From Trueperaceae bacterium (GTDB lineage: Bacteria > Deinococcota > Deinococci > Deinococcales > Trueperaceae), in NCBI GenBank assembly GCA_011389865.1, contig JAABTL010000003.1, forward strand, positions 62,001 to 126,000: a stretch of DNA of 64,000 nt, written 5' to 3'. The notes beneath the pieces were generated by a model that was given only the letters and a program-made list of their open reading frames with translations, made no database searches and was not told the origin of the DNA. The position numbers and the translations under genes were made by a program. Below are positions 51,955 through 60,765 of this stretch, one piece after another. Position 1 is the stretch's first letter, and each line of letters opens with the position of its first letter.

Positions 51955-53379
51955 CTAAGGTCCTGCGTCCAACTCGAACACCTTGCCCGGGTTCATGATG
52001 AGGTTCGGGTCCCAGGCGCGTTTGATGGCGCGCATGAGGTCGATCTCGACGGGGTTGGTGACGTCGGGGAGGTATTTCTTGCGCTTGAGGCCGATGCCGT
52101 GCTCGCCGCTGATCTTGCCGCCGAGCCCCTGGACGAAGTGGTAGAGCTCCCGCAGGCAGGCGTCCTTGTTCCGCAACCAGGTCGCGTCGTCCATGGCCGG
52201 GTCCTTGACCAGCGTGGCGTGGAGGTTGCCGTCGCCGGCGTGTCCGTAGCAGGGGATCTGCATGCCGTAGGTGGCGGCGAGCCGCTCGAGCTCGGGGATG
52301 ACGTCGGGGATGCTGGCTACGGGGACGACGATGTCCTCCAGGCTCTGCACCGGGCTGGCGACCTTGAAGGCCTCGGCGATGTTGCGGCGCACGGCCCACA
52401 CCCGCTCCACCGCGTTGCGGTCCTCGGCGACGTACACCTCGATGGCGCCGTGCTTCTCGCACAGGTCGCCGATCGCGAGCAGGTCGGCCTCGACCGCGGC
52501 GGGGTCGTTGCCGTCGACCTCGATGAGCAGCATGGCGCCGGCGTTCTCGGAGGGCAGTGTCTCGTTGAGGTACTCGCAACTCGTCTGGAAGGAGAGCCGG
52601 TCCATGAACTCGATGCCGGTGGGCACGATGCCCTGCCGCAACATCCGGGGCACCAGGTCGATCGCCGCGCGTGGGCTCTCGAACAGCACCAGCAGGTCGG
52701 AGGCCGCCTTGGGGTAGGCGGTCAGCTTGATGATCGCTTGGGTGACGATGCCGAGGGTGCCTTCGCTGCCGATGACGAGTTGTTTGAGGTCGTAGCCGCT
52801 GACGTCCTTGGCGAGTTTGCCGCCGAGCCACACGACGTCGCCGGTGGGGGTCACCAGCTCCAGTCCCATGACGTAGCGGCCGGTGACGCCGTACTTGACG
52901 GCCTTGCCGCCGCCGGCGTTCTCGGCGATGTTGCCGCCGATCTGGCAGGTCTCGACGCTCATCGGGTAGCCGGCGAAGAAGAGGCCGTGTTCGGCGACGG
53001 TGTGGGCGAGGTCGTTGGTGACCATGCCGGCCTCTGCGGTGATGGTCATGTTGTCGAGGTCGAGGTCGATGAGTTTGTCCATGCGTTCGAGGCTGATGAG
53101 GATGCCGCCGAAGACGGGGATGGCGCCGCCGGAGAGGCCGCTGCCGGCGCCGCGGGGGGTGATGGGGATGTGGTGGTGGTTGGCGAGGCGAACGATGGCG
53201 GCGACGTGTTCGGTGGTGGTGGGGAGGACGACGGCCTCGGGCGCGTGGGCGTACTCCTCGGCGCTGGTCTCGTCGTGCGCGTAGGTTTCGAGGCGCTCCT
53301 CGTCGATCCAGACGCTCTTCTCGCCCACGATGGCGCGCAGCTCGGCGACGACGCCGGCGGTGACGGTGCCGTAGGTCAT
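51955..53379 (-). CDS. glcD: FAD-linked 2-hydroxyacid dehydrogenase, GlcD/D-LDH type
   Basis: 474 residues. FAD-binding PCMH text PRGAGSGLSGGAIPVFGG and TCQIGGNIAENAGGGKAVKYG; C-terminal GHAGDGNLHATLV and GEHGIGLKRKKYL are diagnostic of GlcD/DLD. It oxidises D-lactate or glycolate. ATG 53379 overlaps the etfA stop as ATGA after GGAGGACC. Third gene of etfB-etfA-glcD, so its electrons probably pass to that ETF. Confidence 0.92.
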   Translation of the reverse strand: MTYGTVTAGVVAELRAIVGEKSVWIDEERLETYAHDETSAEEYAHAPEAVVLPTTTEHVAAIVRLANHHHIPITPRGAGSGLSGGAIPVFGGILISLERMDKLIDLDLDNMTITAEAGMVTNDLAHTVAEHGLFFAGYPMSVETCQIGGNIAENAGGGKAVKYGVTGRYVMGLELVTPTGDVVWLGGKLAKDVSGYDLKQLVIGSEGTLGIVTQAIIKLTAYPKAASDLLVLFESPRAAIDLVPRMLRQGIVPTGIEFMDRLSFQTSCEYLNETLPSENAGAMLLIEVDGNDPAAVEADLLAIGDLCEKHGAIEVYVAEDRNAVERVWAVRRNIAEAFKVASPVQSLEDIVVPVASIPDVIPELERLAATYGMQIPCYGHAGDGNLHATLVKDPAMDDATWLRNKDACLRELYHFVQGLGGKISGEHGIGLKRKKYLPDVTNPVEIDLMRAIKRAWDPNLIMNPGKVFELDAGP

Positions 53380-54389
53380 GCGCGGTCCTCCTCGCCGCCG
53401 CGCCGGCGCTCGTCGAGGCGCCGCTGCAGCTCGTTCAGCACCTGGAACAGGTCGCCGACGATGCCGAAGTCCGCCACCTGATGCAGGCTGGCATCCGGGT
53501 CGCTGTTGATCGACACGATCGTCTCGCTGGTCTTGATGCCGGCGAGGTGCTGGATGGCGCCCGAGATGCCGGCGCCGACGTACAGCCGCGGCGAGATCGT
53601 CTTGCCGGAGAGGCCGACCTGGTGCGGGTAGCCGATCCAGCCGCGGTCGACCGCGTCGCGGGTGGCGCCCACCGCGCCCCCGAGCGCCTTGGCGAGCCCC
53701 TGCAGCAGCGCGAAGTGCTCCGCCTTCTTCATCCCGCGGCCGCCGGCGATCACGACGTCGGCCTCCTCGAGGTTGACGAAGTCGACGGCGTCGCCGCGGT
53801 AGCCGCGCGCCTGCACGCGCTCGTCCACGAGGACGAGGTCCAGCGGGACCTCGATCACGCGCCCGGCGCGGGTCGGGTCGGCGGGCAGCGGGCGACTCGA
53901 CTTCGGCCGCACCGTCGCCATCTGCGGCCGGTGGTCGGGCGTCTTGATCGTCGCCATGATGTTCCCGCCGATCGCCGGGCGCGTCTGCAGCAGGTGCCCC
54001 GTGCCCGGCTCGATGTCGAGCTCGGTGCAGTCGGCGGTGAGGCCCGCATGGCTACGCACGGCGACGTGCGGCATCAGCGTGCGGCCGGTCGAGGTGGCGG
54101 CCGCCAGGATGACGCTGGGCCGGTAGGTCTTGATCAGGTGGACGAGCACGTTGCTGTACGTCTCGCAGGTGAAGCTCGCCAACCGTGGGTCCTGGATGGC
54201 GTAGACCTCGTCGGCGCCGTGGTGGACCAGCGTCTGCAGCTGCTCGTCGGAGACGCCGTCGCCGATCAGCAGCGACGCGAGCTTGGTGTCGAGCTTGTCG
54301 GCGAGCGCGCGCCCGCGCCCCAGGAGCTCGTACGACACGGCCTTCAGGCGTCCTTCGTGCTGCTCGGCCAGCGTCCAGACGAAGCTCAT
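53376..54389 (-). CDS. etfA: Electron transfer flavoprotein alpha subunit
   Basis: 337 residues. The FAD signature LYVGAGISGAIQHLAGIKTS and preceding GLSGKTISPR are intact; the N-terminal half carries the AMP/alpha-beta domain. No fused ferredoxin domain, unlike LctC of acetogens. Translationally coupled to etfB (ATGA) and to glcD. With EtfB it carries single electrons from flavin dehydrogenases to the quinone pool. Confidence 0.95.
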   Translation of the reverse strand: MSFVWTLAEQHEGRLKAVSYELLGRGRALADKLDTKLASLLIGDGVSDEQLQTLVHHGADEVYAIQDPRLASFTCETYSNVLVHLIKTYRPSVILAAATSTGRTLMPHVAVRSHAGLTADCTELDIEPGTGHLLQTRPAIGGNIMATIKTPDHRPQMATVRPKSSRPLPADPTRAGRVIEVPLDLVLVDERVQARGYRGDAVDFVNLEEADVVIAGGRGMKKAEHFALLQGLAKALGGAVGATRDAVDRGWIGYPHQVGLSGKTISPRLYVGAGISGAIQHLAGIKTSETIVSINSDPDASLHQVADFGIVGDLFQVLNELQRRLDERRRGGEEDRA

Positions 54390-55204
54390 GCGCGGCCCCC
54401 CGTCGGCAGCAGGTCGCGCGCATCCAGGAACGCCAGCAGTTGGTCGACCGCGTCCGCCACGGCGTCCTCGTCGAGCGCCCGGACCAGCGTGCCGCCCCGC
54501 GTCACCTTGGGCGTCGCGACCTTGACCACCTTGGTGGGGGAGCCCTTGAGCCCCAGGTAGCTCGGCTCGAGATCGAGGTCGGCCGCGGTGAAGAGCGGGA
54601 TCTCGGCCGCCTTGGCCCGCTTCTTGCCGCGCAGGGTCGGGAGCCGCGGTGCGGCGACCTCCTTGACGACGGTGATGAGCGCGGGAAAGGGCAGATCGAC
54701 CACCTGGTAGCCCTCCTCGACGAGCCGCTCGACGGTGAGTCCACGCGCGGGCTCGACGCGGGTGATGGCGGCGACGTAGGTGGCGAGCGGCAGGTCGAGC
54801 CACGCCGCGATGCCGGGCCCCACCTGGCCGGTGTCGCCGTCGGTGGCGCGCTCGCCGGCGACGATGAGGTCGAAGTCGCCGAGCTTGCGGATCGCCTGGG
54901 AGAGCGTGTACGAGGTCGCCCAACTGTCGGAGCCCGCGAACGCGCGGTCCGAGATCAGCACGCCGTCGTCGCAGCCCATGGCCATGGCCTCGCGCAGCGC
55001 CTTGTCGGCCCCGCGGGGCCCCATGGTGAGCGTGGTGATGCGGCCGCCGTGCGCCTCCTTGAGACGCACCGCCGTCTCGATGGCGAACAGGTCGAGGGGG
55101 TTGACGACGGTGCCGACGCCGGCGCGGATCATGGTGCCCGTCACCGGGTCCATCTTCACGTTGCTCGTCTCGGGCACCTGCTTGATGGGCACGATGATGT
55201 GCAC
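54386..55204 (-). CDS. etfB: Electron transfer flavoprotein beta subunit
   Basis: 272 residues from GTG 55204, which follows GGAGGCGAAGC; longer starts lack homology. HIIVPIKQVPETSNVKMDP and the family signature around VEEGYQVVDLPFPALITV fit EtfB. First gene of the etfB-etfA-glcD operon. The pairing with a dedicated FAD dehydrogenase suggests a lactate- or glycolate-specific ETF. Confidence 0.95.
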   Translation of the reverse strand: MHIIVPIKQVPETSNVKMDPVTGTMIRAGVGTVVNPLDLFAIETAVRLKEAHGGRITTLTMGPRGADKALREAMAMGCDDGVLISDRAFAGSDSWATSYTLSQAIRKLGDFDLIVAGERATDGDTGQVGPGIAAWLDLPLATYVAAITRVEPARGLTVERLVEEGYQVVDLPFPALITVVKEVAAPRLPTLRGKKRAKAAEIPLFTAADLDLEPSYLGLKGSPTKVVKVATPKVTRGGTLVRALDEDAVADAVDQLLAFLDARDLLPTGGRA

Positions 55205-55310
55205 GCTTCGCCTCCGATGGGCGGCCTCCCCGGCGAGGTCGCGATGACTCCTGGCCCCATCATCGCGCGACCGGGCGGGTACGGATTGCCCGCGAGCGTG
55301 ACCCGACACG

Positions 55311-55544
55311 TCAGTTCGTGGCGTCTGCCGCCCGCGTGCTCACCCACTCCACCCCGACGCCCGCGTGGTTCCTTACCCGATCGGCGAGCTGGGCCGCGTA
55401 GGCGAGCACCTGATCGCGGGTGTACGGCTCGGGCACGAGGGGCAGCGGGTGCGTGGGGTCATCGGGCCCGGCGATGCCGTCGGGGTGCTGGACGCCGGCT
55501 TGGTGGCCGGACCAGGGGCGGAACGCGGCCTCCTCCGACCGCAT
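55311..55544 (-). CDS. Possible 77-residue protein, unrecognised
   Basis: ATG 55544 to TAA-type stop at 55311; weak ribosome site GGGCAAG. The text GPDDPTHPLPLVPEPYTRDQ and VLAYAAQLADRVRNHAGV looks protein-like (amphipathic helix, low Arg) compared with shadow frames. It lies in the 413-bp gap between etfB and the DLH-like gene. It might be the end of a larger decayed protein. Nothing else is seen in that gap. Confidence 0.4.
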   Translation of the reverse strand: MRSEEAAFRPWSGHQAGVQHPDGIAGPDDPTHPLPLVPEPYTRDQVLAYAAQLADRVRNHAGVGVEWVSTRAADATN

Positions 55545-55617
55545 CTTGCCCGTTCCGCGGTATGCAGGCGCCGGCCTGGGCCGGCAGGCACGAGGCCCCG
55601 GTCGCTGGCGAATCGTC

Positions 55618-56298
55618 TCAGGCGTCGGTGCGCCGCCCCAAGGCGGCGCGCAGGTGCTCGACGAACCAGCCGCTGGCCAGGTCGACCACCGATTCCAGCG
55701 TCCCCGGCCCTTCGAAGAGGTGACCCGCGCCCGGCACGATCGCCAGCTGGTTCGGTGCCGTCAGCGCACGCTGCGCCTGCTCGTTGAGTTCGATGACCTT
55801 CGTGTCGTCCCCGCCGACGATCAGCAGGGTCGGCGCGCGGACGGCGGCGAGCAAGCCGCCGGCGAGGTCGGGTCGACCGCCACGCGACACCACCGCGGCC
55901 ACGGCTTCCGGTCGCCGGGCCGCCGCGATCAGCGCGGCCGCCGCGCCCGTGCTGGCGCCGAACAGCCCGCGGGGTAACGAACCGGTCTCGTCGTCATCCG
56001 CCAGCCACGTCATCGCGCCCGTCAAGCGACCCGCGAGCCACGCGACGTCGAAACGCAGGTCATGGGTGACGTCGTCGATGCGTTCTTCGTCCTCGGTCAG
56101 GAGGTCGATCAGCAGCGTCGCGAAGCCCGCGCGCTGCAGCCCGCGCGCCACGAAGCGGTTGCGGGGGCTGTGCCGCCCGCTGCCGCTGCCGTGCGCGAAG
56201 AGCACGACGCCGAGTGCCCCGGTGGGCGCCGCGAAGTCACCGTGCAGCGTCGCGTCCTCGGTCTCGATCTCGACTGGGCGTTCGAGGGGTTCGTCCAT
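55618..56298 (-). CDS. Dienelactone hydrolase-like alpha/beta hydrolase
   Basis: 226 residues. VVLFAHGSGSGRHSPRNRFV (oxyanion region), nucleophile elbow GLFGASTGAAAAL, acid in LLIVGGDDTKV and His in VPGAGHLFEG form a complete triad. This small-hydrolase group is often found beside phosphoribosyltransferase genes; none is here. Cytoplasmic, substrate unknown. A perfect 9-bp inverted repeat lies 25 bp upstream of the start. Confidence 0.85.
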   Translation of the reverse strand: MDEPLERPVEIETEDATLHGDFAAPTGALGVVLFAHGSGSGRHSPRNRFVARGLQRAGFATLLIDLLTEDEERIDDVTHDLRFDVAWLAGRLTGAMTWLADDDETGSLPRGLFGASTGAAAALIAAARRPEAVAAVVSRGGRPDLAGGLLAAVRAPTLLIVGGDDTKVIELNEQAQRALTAPNQLAIVPGAGHLFEGPGTLESVVDLASGWFVEHLRAALGRRTDA

Positions 56299-56322
56299 GC
56301 TCGCCGTCCCTGGGGCATGCGC

Positions 56323-56352
56323 GCGTGAACGGCCGTCCCCGCTCGTTCACGC
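56323..56352. promoter_or_regulatory. Inverted repeat upstream of the DLH-like gene
   Basis: GCGTGAACG (56323-56331) and CGTTCACGC (56344-56352) are perfect 9-bp arms, 12 bp apart, centred about two helical turns apart. Candidate operator or, less likely, a leader hairpin. Confidence 0.5.
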
Positions 56353-56473
56353 CGGGCGCTTCGCTGGCCCGCACCCCCAGGTTACGTCCCCGATGGGGGT
56401 CACCTCACGTCGCGGCGCGACCTCGAGTCGCCTCACCGCCCAGCCGGGGTTCGCGTCCACGGCGATCCGGCGC

Positions 56474-57139
56474 TCAGGACGCGTCCGCGAGGAACGCCCG
56501 CTCTGCCGCGAGGGTCGCGTCGTGCTCGGTCAGGGCCCGGAACAGGGGTACGGGCACGGTGACCGCGCCCACGCCCAGACGCAGGAGGTCGCGGAAGGCC
56601 TCCGGCGAGCGGATGCTGGCGACGAGCAGACGGAGGGCGGGCTCGCCGGCTGTCCCGTAGGCCCGCGCGACGTCCTGCATCGCGCCGACGACGGCGAGGC
56701 CGTCGCGACCCGACTCGTCCATGCGCCCCAGGTAGGGCGCGGCGTAGCGGGCGCCGATCAGCGCGGACCAGAGCACCTGCTCGGGCTCGACCACGGCCGT
56801 CATGGTGACGGGCGCGCCCTCCGCCGTCAGCGCGCTGGCTGCGGCGAAGCCCGCGCGCGTCGCGGGCAGCTTGGTGATCACCGTCGTTCCGCTGCCCAGC
56901 GCCAGATACTCGCGGGCGTCGCGCAGCATGCCGTCGACGTCCGCGTGGCGGACCTGGACGTGGACGGTCGACACCCCCAGGTCGTGCAGTCGGCGCACGA
57001 GATCCGGGAGGTCGTCCCACCCGAGGCCCGCGCGCCGCATCAGTGTCGGGTTGGTCGTGACGCCCGCCACGAGCGGGCTCGGGAGGACGCGACCGAGTTC
57101 TGCCGCGTCTGCGGAGTCGAGGTAGAGGTGCATCGCCAT
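56474..57139 (-). CDS. Transaldolase/fructose-6-phosphate aldolase-like protein
   Basis: 221 residues, the short TalC/FSA size. MHLYLDSADAAELGRVLPSP, GVTTNPTLMRRAG and the Schiff-base lysine in TTVITKLPATRAG match the family. C-terminal VGAVTVPVPLFRAL also fits. GGAGGT precedes ATG 57139. Reaction: transfer or cleavage of dihydroxyacetone units in sugar phosphate metabolism; FSA versus transaldolase activity not decided. Confidence 0.88.
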   Translation of the reverse strand: MAMHLYLDSADAAELGRVLPSPLVAGVTTNPTLMRRAGLGWDDLPDLVRRLHDLGVSTVHVQVRHADVDGMLRDAREYLALGSGTTVITKLPATRAGFAAASALTAEGAPVTMTAVVEPEQVLWSALIGARYAAPYLGRMDESGRDGLAVVGAMQDVARAYGTAGEPALRLLVASIRSPEAFRDLLRLGVGAVTVPVPLFRALTEHDATLAAERAFLADAS

Positions 57140-57260
57140 CGAGGGTACCTCCGTCGGGAGCAGGTGTTCGGATCCGTCGATCGAGAGCCGGCACGCCGGC
57201 ATCCCGGAGTCTACCGGCCCCCCGGTCCGCGCGCGGCCGGCGAGCGGCCCGTCGCTGACG

Positions 57261-57266
57261 TAGGCT
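57261..57266 (+). promoter_or_regulatory. Leaderless -10 box of the antiporter gene
   Basis: TAGGCT lies 6 nt before GTG 57273; the same hexamer is used at 15.09 and 46.96 kb. Confidence 0.5.
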
Positions 57267-57272
57267 GGTGCC

Positions 57273-59054
57273 GTGCACGGCGCGACGATGATGCTGACGA
57301 TCCTGGGCGTCGGGCTGGCGAGCCAATGGCTCGCCTGGCGGCTGCGGCTGCCCGCGATCGTCGTCCTGATCGCGTCCGGCTTCGTGCTGGGTCCGCTGAC
57401 CGGGGTCATCGACCTCGGGCCCGACCGGGCCGCGCTGGCCGAGTGGATCGGCCTCGGCGTGGCCATCATCCTCTTCGAGGGCGGCATGGACCTGCGGCTC
57501 AGCGAACTGCGCCGCGTGGGGCACGGCGTCGGCCGCCTGACGGTCCTCGGGCCGCCCCTGGCCTGGCTCTTCGGCGCCCTCGCCGCCCATTACCTGGGGG
57601 GCCTCTCGTGGCCCGTCGCCTGGGTCCTCGGCGCCATCCTCGTGGTGACGGGCCCTACCGTCATCCTGCCGCTCATCCGCCAGGCCCGCCTCAACAAGCG
57701 CTCCGCGGCGCTGCTCAAGTGGGAGGGCATCGTCAACGACCCGATCGGTGTCTTGCTCGCGGTGCTGACCTTCCAGTACTTCACGTCGGCCGGTGCCGGA
57801 TGGGGCGACACCGCCTCGAGCCTGGGGCGCGCTCTTCTCGCGGCGGCCCTGCTCGGCGGCGTCGGCGGCTGGGCGACGGGCTGGGCGTTCCGCCGCGGCC
57901 TCGTGCCCGAGCACCTCAAGCCGCCGCTGCTCACGGTGCTGGTGCTGGCGGTCTATTGGCTGAGCAACCTCTTCCAGCACGAGGCCGGCCTCCTCAGCGT
58001 CACCGCCATGGGGCTGGTGATCGGCAACATGCGGCTGGTCGAGCGCGATTCCCTGCGGCACTTCAAGGAGAACCTCACCGTCGTGCTGCTGTCGGTCCTG
58101 TTCATCGTCATCCCGTCGCAGCTCGAGCTCGAGCAGTTCGCCCTGCTCGACGTGCACGCCATCGCGTTCGTCGCGGCCGTCCTGTTGCTCGTCCGGCCGC
58201 TCGCCATCGCGCTGGCCACGGTGGGCGCGCCGGTGCGCCGCGAGGACAAGCAGCTGCTCGGCTGGATCGCCCCCCGCGGCATCGTGGCGGCGGCGACGGC
58301 GAGCATCTTCGGGCCGGCGCTGCTGGACGCCGGCTACACGGACGCCGAGCGGCTGCTGCCGCTGGTGTTCGTCATCATCGTCGCGACGGTGCTGGCGCAC
58401 GGTCTGACGATCGGGCCGCTCACCCGGCGCTTGGGCCTGTCCGCGCAGGACAGCGAAGGCGTGCTCATCGTGGGCGCGTCGCGCTGGACGCTCGCGCTGG
58501 TCGAGGCCCTGCGGCGCCTCGACATCGACGTGCTGGTCGCGGACGGCGCCTATGCCCGCCTCGGTGCCTTCCGCATGGCCGAGATCCCGACCTACTACGG
58601 TGAGGTGCTCTCCGAGCACGCGGAGGACGAGCTCGAGACCCAGCACTTGCGGCACCTGCTGTGCGCGACCTCGAACGACTTCTACAACGCGCTCGTCTGC
58701 CGTGCCTGGGGCCCGGCCTTCGGTCGTCACCGGACGTTCCAGCTGGCCACCCACCAGGAGTCGAACCGCAGCGAGCGGCGCATGACCCTGCAGCAGCGCG
58801 GCTACCTCGCGTTCGACGCGGCCGCCAACTACGAGACGCTCGAGGCGCGCCTCGATGGCGGCTGGACGGTGCAGACCAAACGCCTCAGCGAACGGTACGG
58901 CCTGAAGGAGCTCGAGGAGCGCCTGGGCAAGCGCGGGCACGACTGGGTGCTGATCGGCGGCCTTTCCGCGGACGGCGCGTTCTCGCTGCACGCGGTCGAG
59001 CGGCCCATCGCGCCGGGTCCCGGGTGGTCGGTCATCGTGTTCGCACCCGCGTAG
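57273..59054 (+). CDS. Cation/proton antiporter (NhaP/CPA type) with TrkA-N-like domain
   Basis: 593 residues. About 12 helices: IVVLIASGFVLGPLTGVIDL, the ion-binding region LLKWEGIVNDPIGVLLAV (ND motif) and GWIAPRGIVAAATASIFGP. The C-terminal 200 residues contain GVLIVGASRWTLALVEALRR, a TrkA-N-like nucleotide fold, and a final small domain. Exchanges Na+ or K+ for protons; the nucleotide domain may gate it. Leaderless GTG start. Confidence 0.9.
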   Translation: MHGATMMLTILGVGLASQWLAWRLRLPAIVVLIASGFVLGPLTGVIDLGPDRAALAEWIGLGVAIILFEGGMDLRLSELRRVGHGVGRLTVLGPPLAWLFGALAAHYLGGLSWPVAWVLGAILVVTGPTVILPLIRQARLNKRSAALLKWEGIVNDPIGVLLAVLTFQYFTSAGAGWGDTASSLGRALLAAALLGGVGGWATGWAFRRGLVPEHLKPPLLTVLVLAVYWLSNLFQHEAGLLSVTAMGLVIGNMRLVERDSLRHFKENLTVVLLSVLFIVIPSQLELEQFALLDVHAIAFVAAVLLLVRPLAIALATVGAPVRREDKQLLGWIAPRGIVAAATASIFGPALLDAGYTDAERLLPLVFVIIVATVLAHGLTIGPLTRRLGLSAQDSEGVLIVGASRWTLALVEALRRLDIDVLVADGAYARLGAFRMAEIPTYYGEVLSEHAEDELETQHLRHLLCATSNDFYNALVCRAWGPAFGRHRTFQLATHQESNRSERRMTLQQRGYLAFDAAANYETLEARLDGGWTVQTKRLSERYGLKELEERLGKRGHDWVLIGGLSADGAFSLHAVERPIAPGPGWSVIVFAPA

Positions 59055-59072
59055 GGCGGGCCGCCCGGTCGC

Positions 59073-59121
59073 TATCATGGGGGCTTGGGGGCGCGGCCCC
59101 GGTTTCGCGCCCCGGGAGGAG
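59073..59121 (+). promoter_or_regulatory. Aldolase promoter with hairpin abutting the ribosome site
   Basis: TATCAT (59073-59078) is the likely -10. A perfect 8-bp stem GGGGCGCG (59088-59095) / CGCGCCCC (59106-59113) ends exactly where the SD GGGAGGAG (59114-59121) begins, 6 nt before ATG 59128. Confidence 0.5.
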
Positions 59122-59127
59122 CGAGCC

Positions 59128-60180
59128 ATGGAACGCGACGACCCTCGTACCGACGACCTCTGGAGCACCGCCCAGGCCATGGTGGCCGAGGGGAAGGGCA
59201 TCCTCGCTGCGGACGAGAGCACCGGCACGATCGCCAAGCGCCTCGCTTCCATCGGCACGGAGAACACCGAGGACAACCGCCGCGACTACCGCGAGCTGCT
59301 GTTCCGCACGGAGGGCTTCGAGCGCTACGTCAGCGGCGTCATCCTGTTCGACGAGACCCTGCGGCAGCGGGCGGTCGACGGCACGCCGCTGGTCGACCTG
59401 CTGACGGCCGTCGGGGTGATCCCGGGCATCAAGGTCGACGCCGGCGCCAAGCCCTTGGCGGGCGCACCCGAAGAGACGGTGACGGAGGGGTTGGACGGCC
59501 TCCGTGGGCGGCTGGCGGAGTACCGCGAGCTGGGTGCGCGCTTCGCCAAGTGGCGGGCGGTGCTGCACATCGGCGACGGCCGCCCGACGGGTTACGCGAT
59601 CGACGTCAACGCGCACGCGTTGGCCCGCTACGCCGCGCTGTGCCAGGAGGAGGGCCTCGTGCCGATCGTGGAGCCCGAGGTGCTGATGGACGGCGACCAC
59701 GACATCGAGGCGTGCTTCGACGCCACCGAGGCGACCCTGCGCGAGGTCTTCTACCAGCTCGGTCACCAGGGCGTGGCCCTGGAGGGGATGGTGCTCAAGC
59801 CGAACATGGTGCTGTCGGGCAAGTCGGCGAGTGAGCGCGCGACGCCCGAGGAGGTGGCCGAGATGACGCTGGCGTGCTTCCTGCAGACGGTGCCGGCGGC
59901 CGTCCCCGGCATCGCCTTCCTCTCTGGTGGGCAGGGCGACGAGGAGTCCACCCGCAACCTCGACGCGATCAACCGGCTGGCCAACGACACCGGCGCCCCT
60001 TGGGAGCTCACGTTCTCGTACGGTCGCGGCCTGCAGGCCGCCCCGCTGCAGGCATGGGGCGGGAAGCCGGAGAACGTGACTGCCGCCCAGCGCGCCTTCC
60101 GCCACCGCGCCCGCATGGTCGCCGCCGCGCGCATGGGGGCGTACGAGCCGGAGATGGAGGAGGAGGCGTCCGGGTCCTGA
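59128..60180 (+). CDS. Class I fructose-bisphosphate aldolase
   Basis: 350 residues, the size of animal-type class I FBA. GKGILAADESTGTIAKRL is the substrate loop; LKPNMVLSG holds the Schiff-base Lys; IAFLSGGQGDEESTRNLDAI and TFSYGRGLQ bind phosphate. C-terminal tail lacks the usual terminal Tyr. Glycolysis and gluconeogenesis. ATG 59128 follows GGGAGGAG. Confidence 0.95.
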   Translation: MERDDPRTDDLWSTAQAMVAEGKGILAADESTGTIAKRLASIGTENTEDNRRDYRELLFRTEGFERYVSGVILFDETLRQRAVDGTPLVDLLTAVGVIPGIKVDAGAKPLAGAPEETVTEGLDGLRGRLAEYRELGARFAKWRAVLHIGDGRPTGYAIDVNAHALARYAALCQEEGLVPIVEPEVLMDGDHDIEACFDATEATLREVFYQLGHQGVALEGMVLKPNMVLSGKSASERATPEEVAEMTLACFLQTVPAAVPGIAFLSGGQGDEESTRNLDAINRLANDTGAPWELTFSYGRGLQAAPLQAWGGKPENVTAAQRAFRHRARMVAAARMGAYEPEMEEEASGS

Positions 60181-60192
60181 CCGCGGTCGATC

Positions 60193-60209
60193 CGCGGCGG
60201 CCCGCCGCG
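60193..60209 (+). terminator. Short hairpin after the aldolase gene
   Basis: CGCGGCG / CGCCGCG with a 3-nt loop starts 13 nt after the stop. A TATCCT hexamer (60218-60223), probable -10 of the next gene, follows. Confidence 0.45.
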
Positions 60210-60289
60210 TCGTCGCGTATCCTCGTCACATGCGCCGATCCGGCCGAGGCCGGCACGACCGGTGTTCACGTCGGCGATGAGGAGCAGAC

Positions 60290-60613
60290 ATGCCGAAGTT
60301 CATGTTCACGGGCGCCTACAGCACGCAGGGCCAGAACGGCATCCTCAAGGAGGGCGGCACGGCTCGCCGCGCGGCGGTGGCGGCGATCGTCGAGCGGGTG
60401 AAGGGGAAGGTCGAGTCGCACCACTTCGCGCTCGGCAGGAACGACTTCTACATCATCGCGGAGCTGCCGAGCAACGCCGCCGCCGCCGCGGTGGCCGCTA
60501 CGATCTGCGCGTCGGGCGCGATCGCGGAATTCGAGACCGTGGCGCTGCTCACCGGCGAGGACCTCGACGGCGCCGTCAAGCTGAGCCCGATCTACCGCGC
60601 GCCCGGGCGCTGA
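60290..60613 (+). CDS. GYD domain protein
   Basis: 107 residues, full family length. KEGGTARRAAVAAIVERVKG, then RNDFYIIAELPSNAAAAAVA and LLTGEDLDGAV are the GYD family blocks. It is a small ferredoxin-like-fold protein of unknown role. GAGGAG precedes ATG 60290. Confidence 0.9.
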   Translation: MPKFMFTGAYSTQGQNGILKEGGTARRAAVAAIVERVKGKVESHHFALGRNDFYIIAELPSNAAAAAVAATICASGAIAEFETVALLTGEDLDGAVKLSPIYRAPGR

Positions 60614-60765
60614 GGGAGGCTCGGACCGGCGGCCGGCACCAGCGGGGGTATGCTGTGGGCGTCAGATCAGTCCGCACGGCCCGCTCGGGCGCGGCATCGT
60701 GGCCGATCCTCGACCCTGGATGCACGTCCCGCGCGGGTGCGCCCGCGGAAGCCCAGGAGGCGATC

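Noticed and set aside
56395-56412. TCACCTCACG half-site resembling the SARP-like element
   Set aside because: Only one half matches, there is no 11-bp repeat and no -10 at the right distance.
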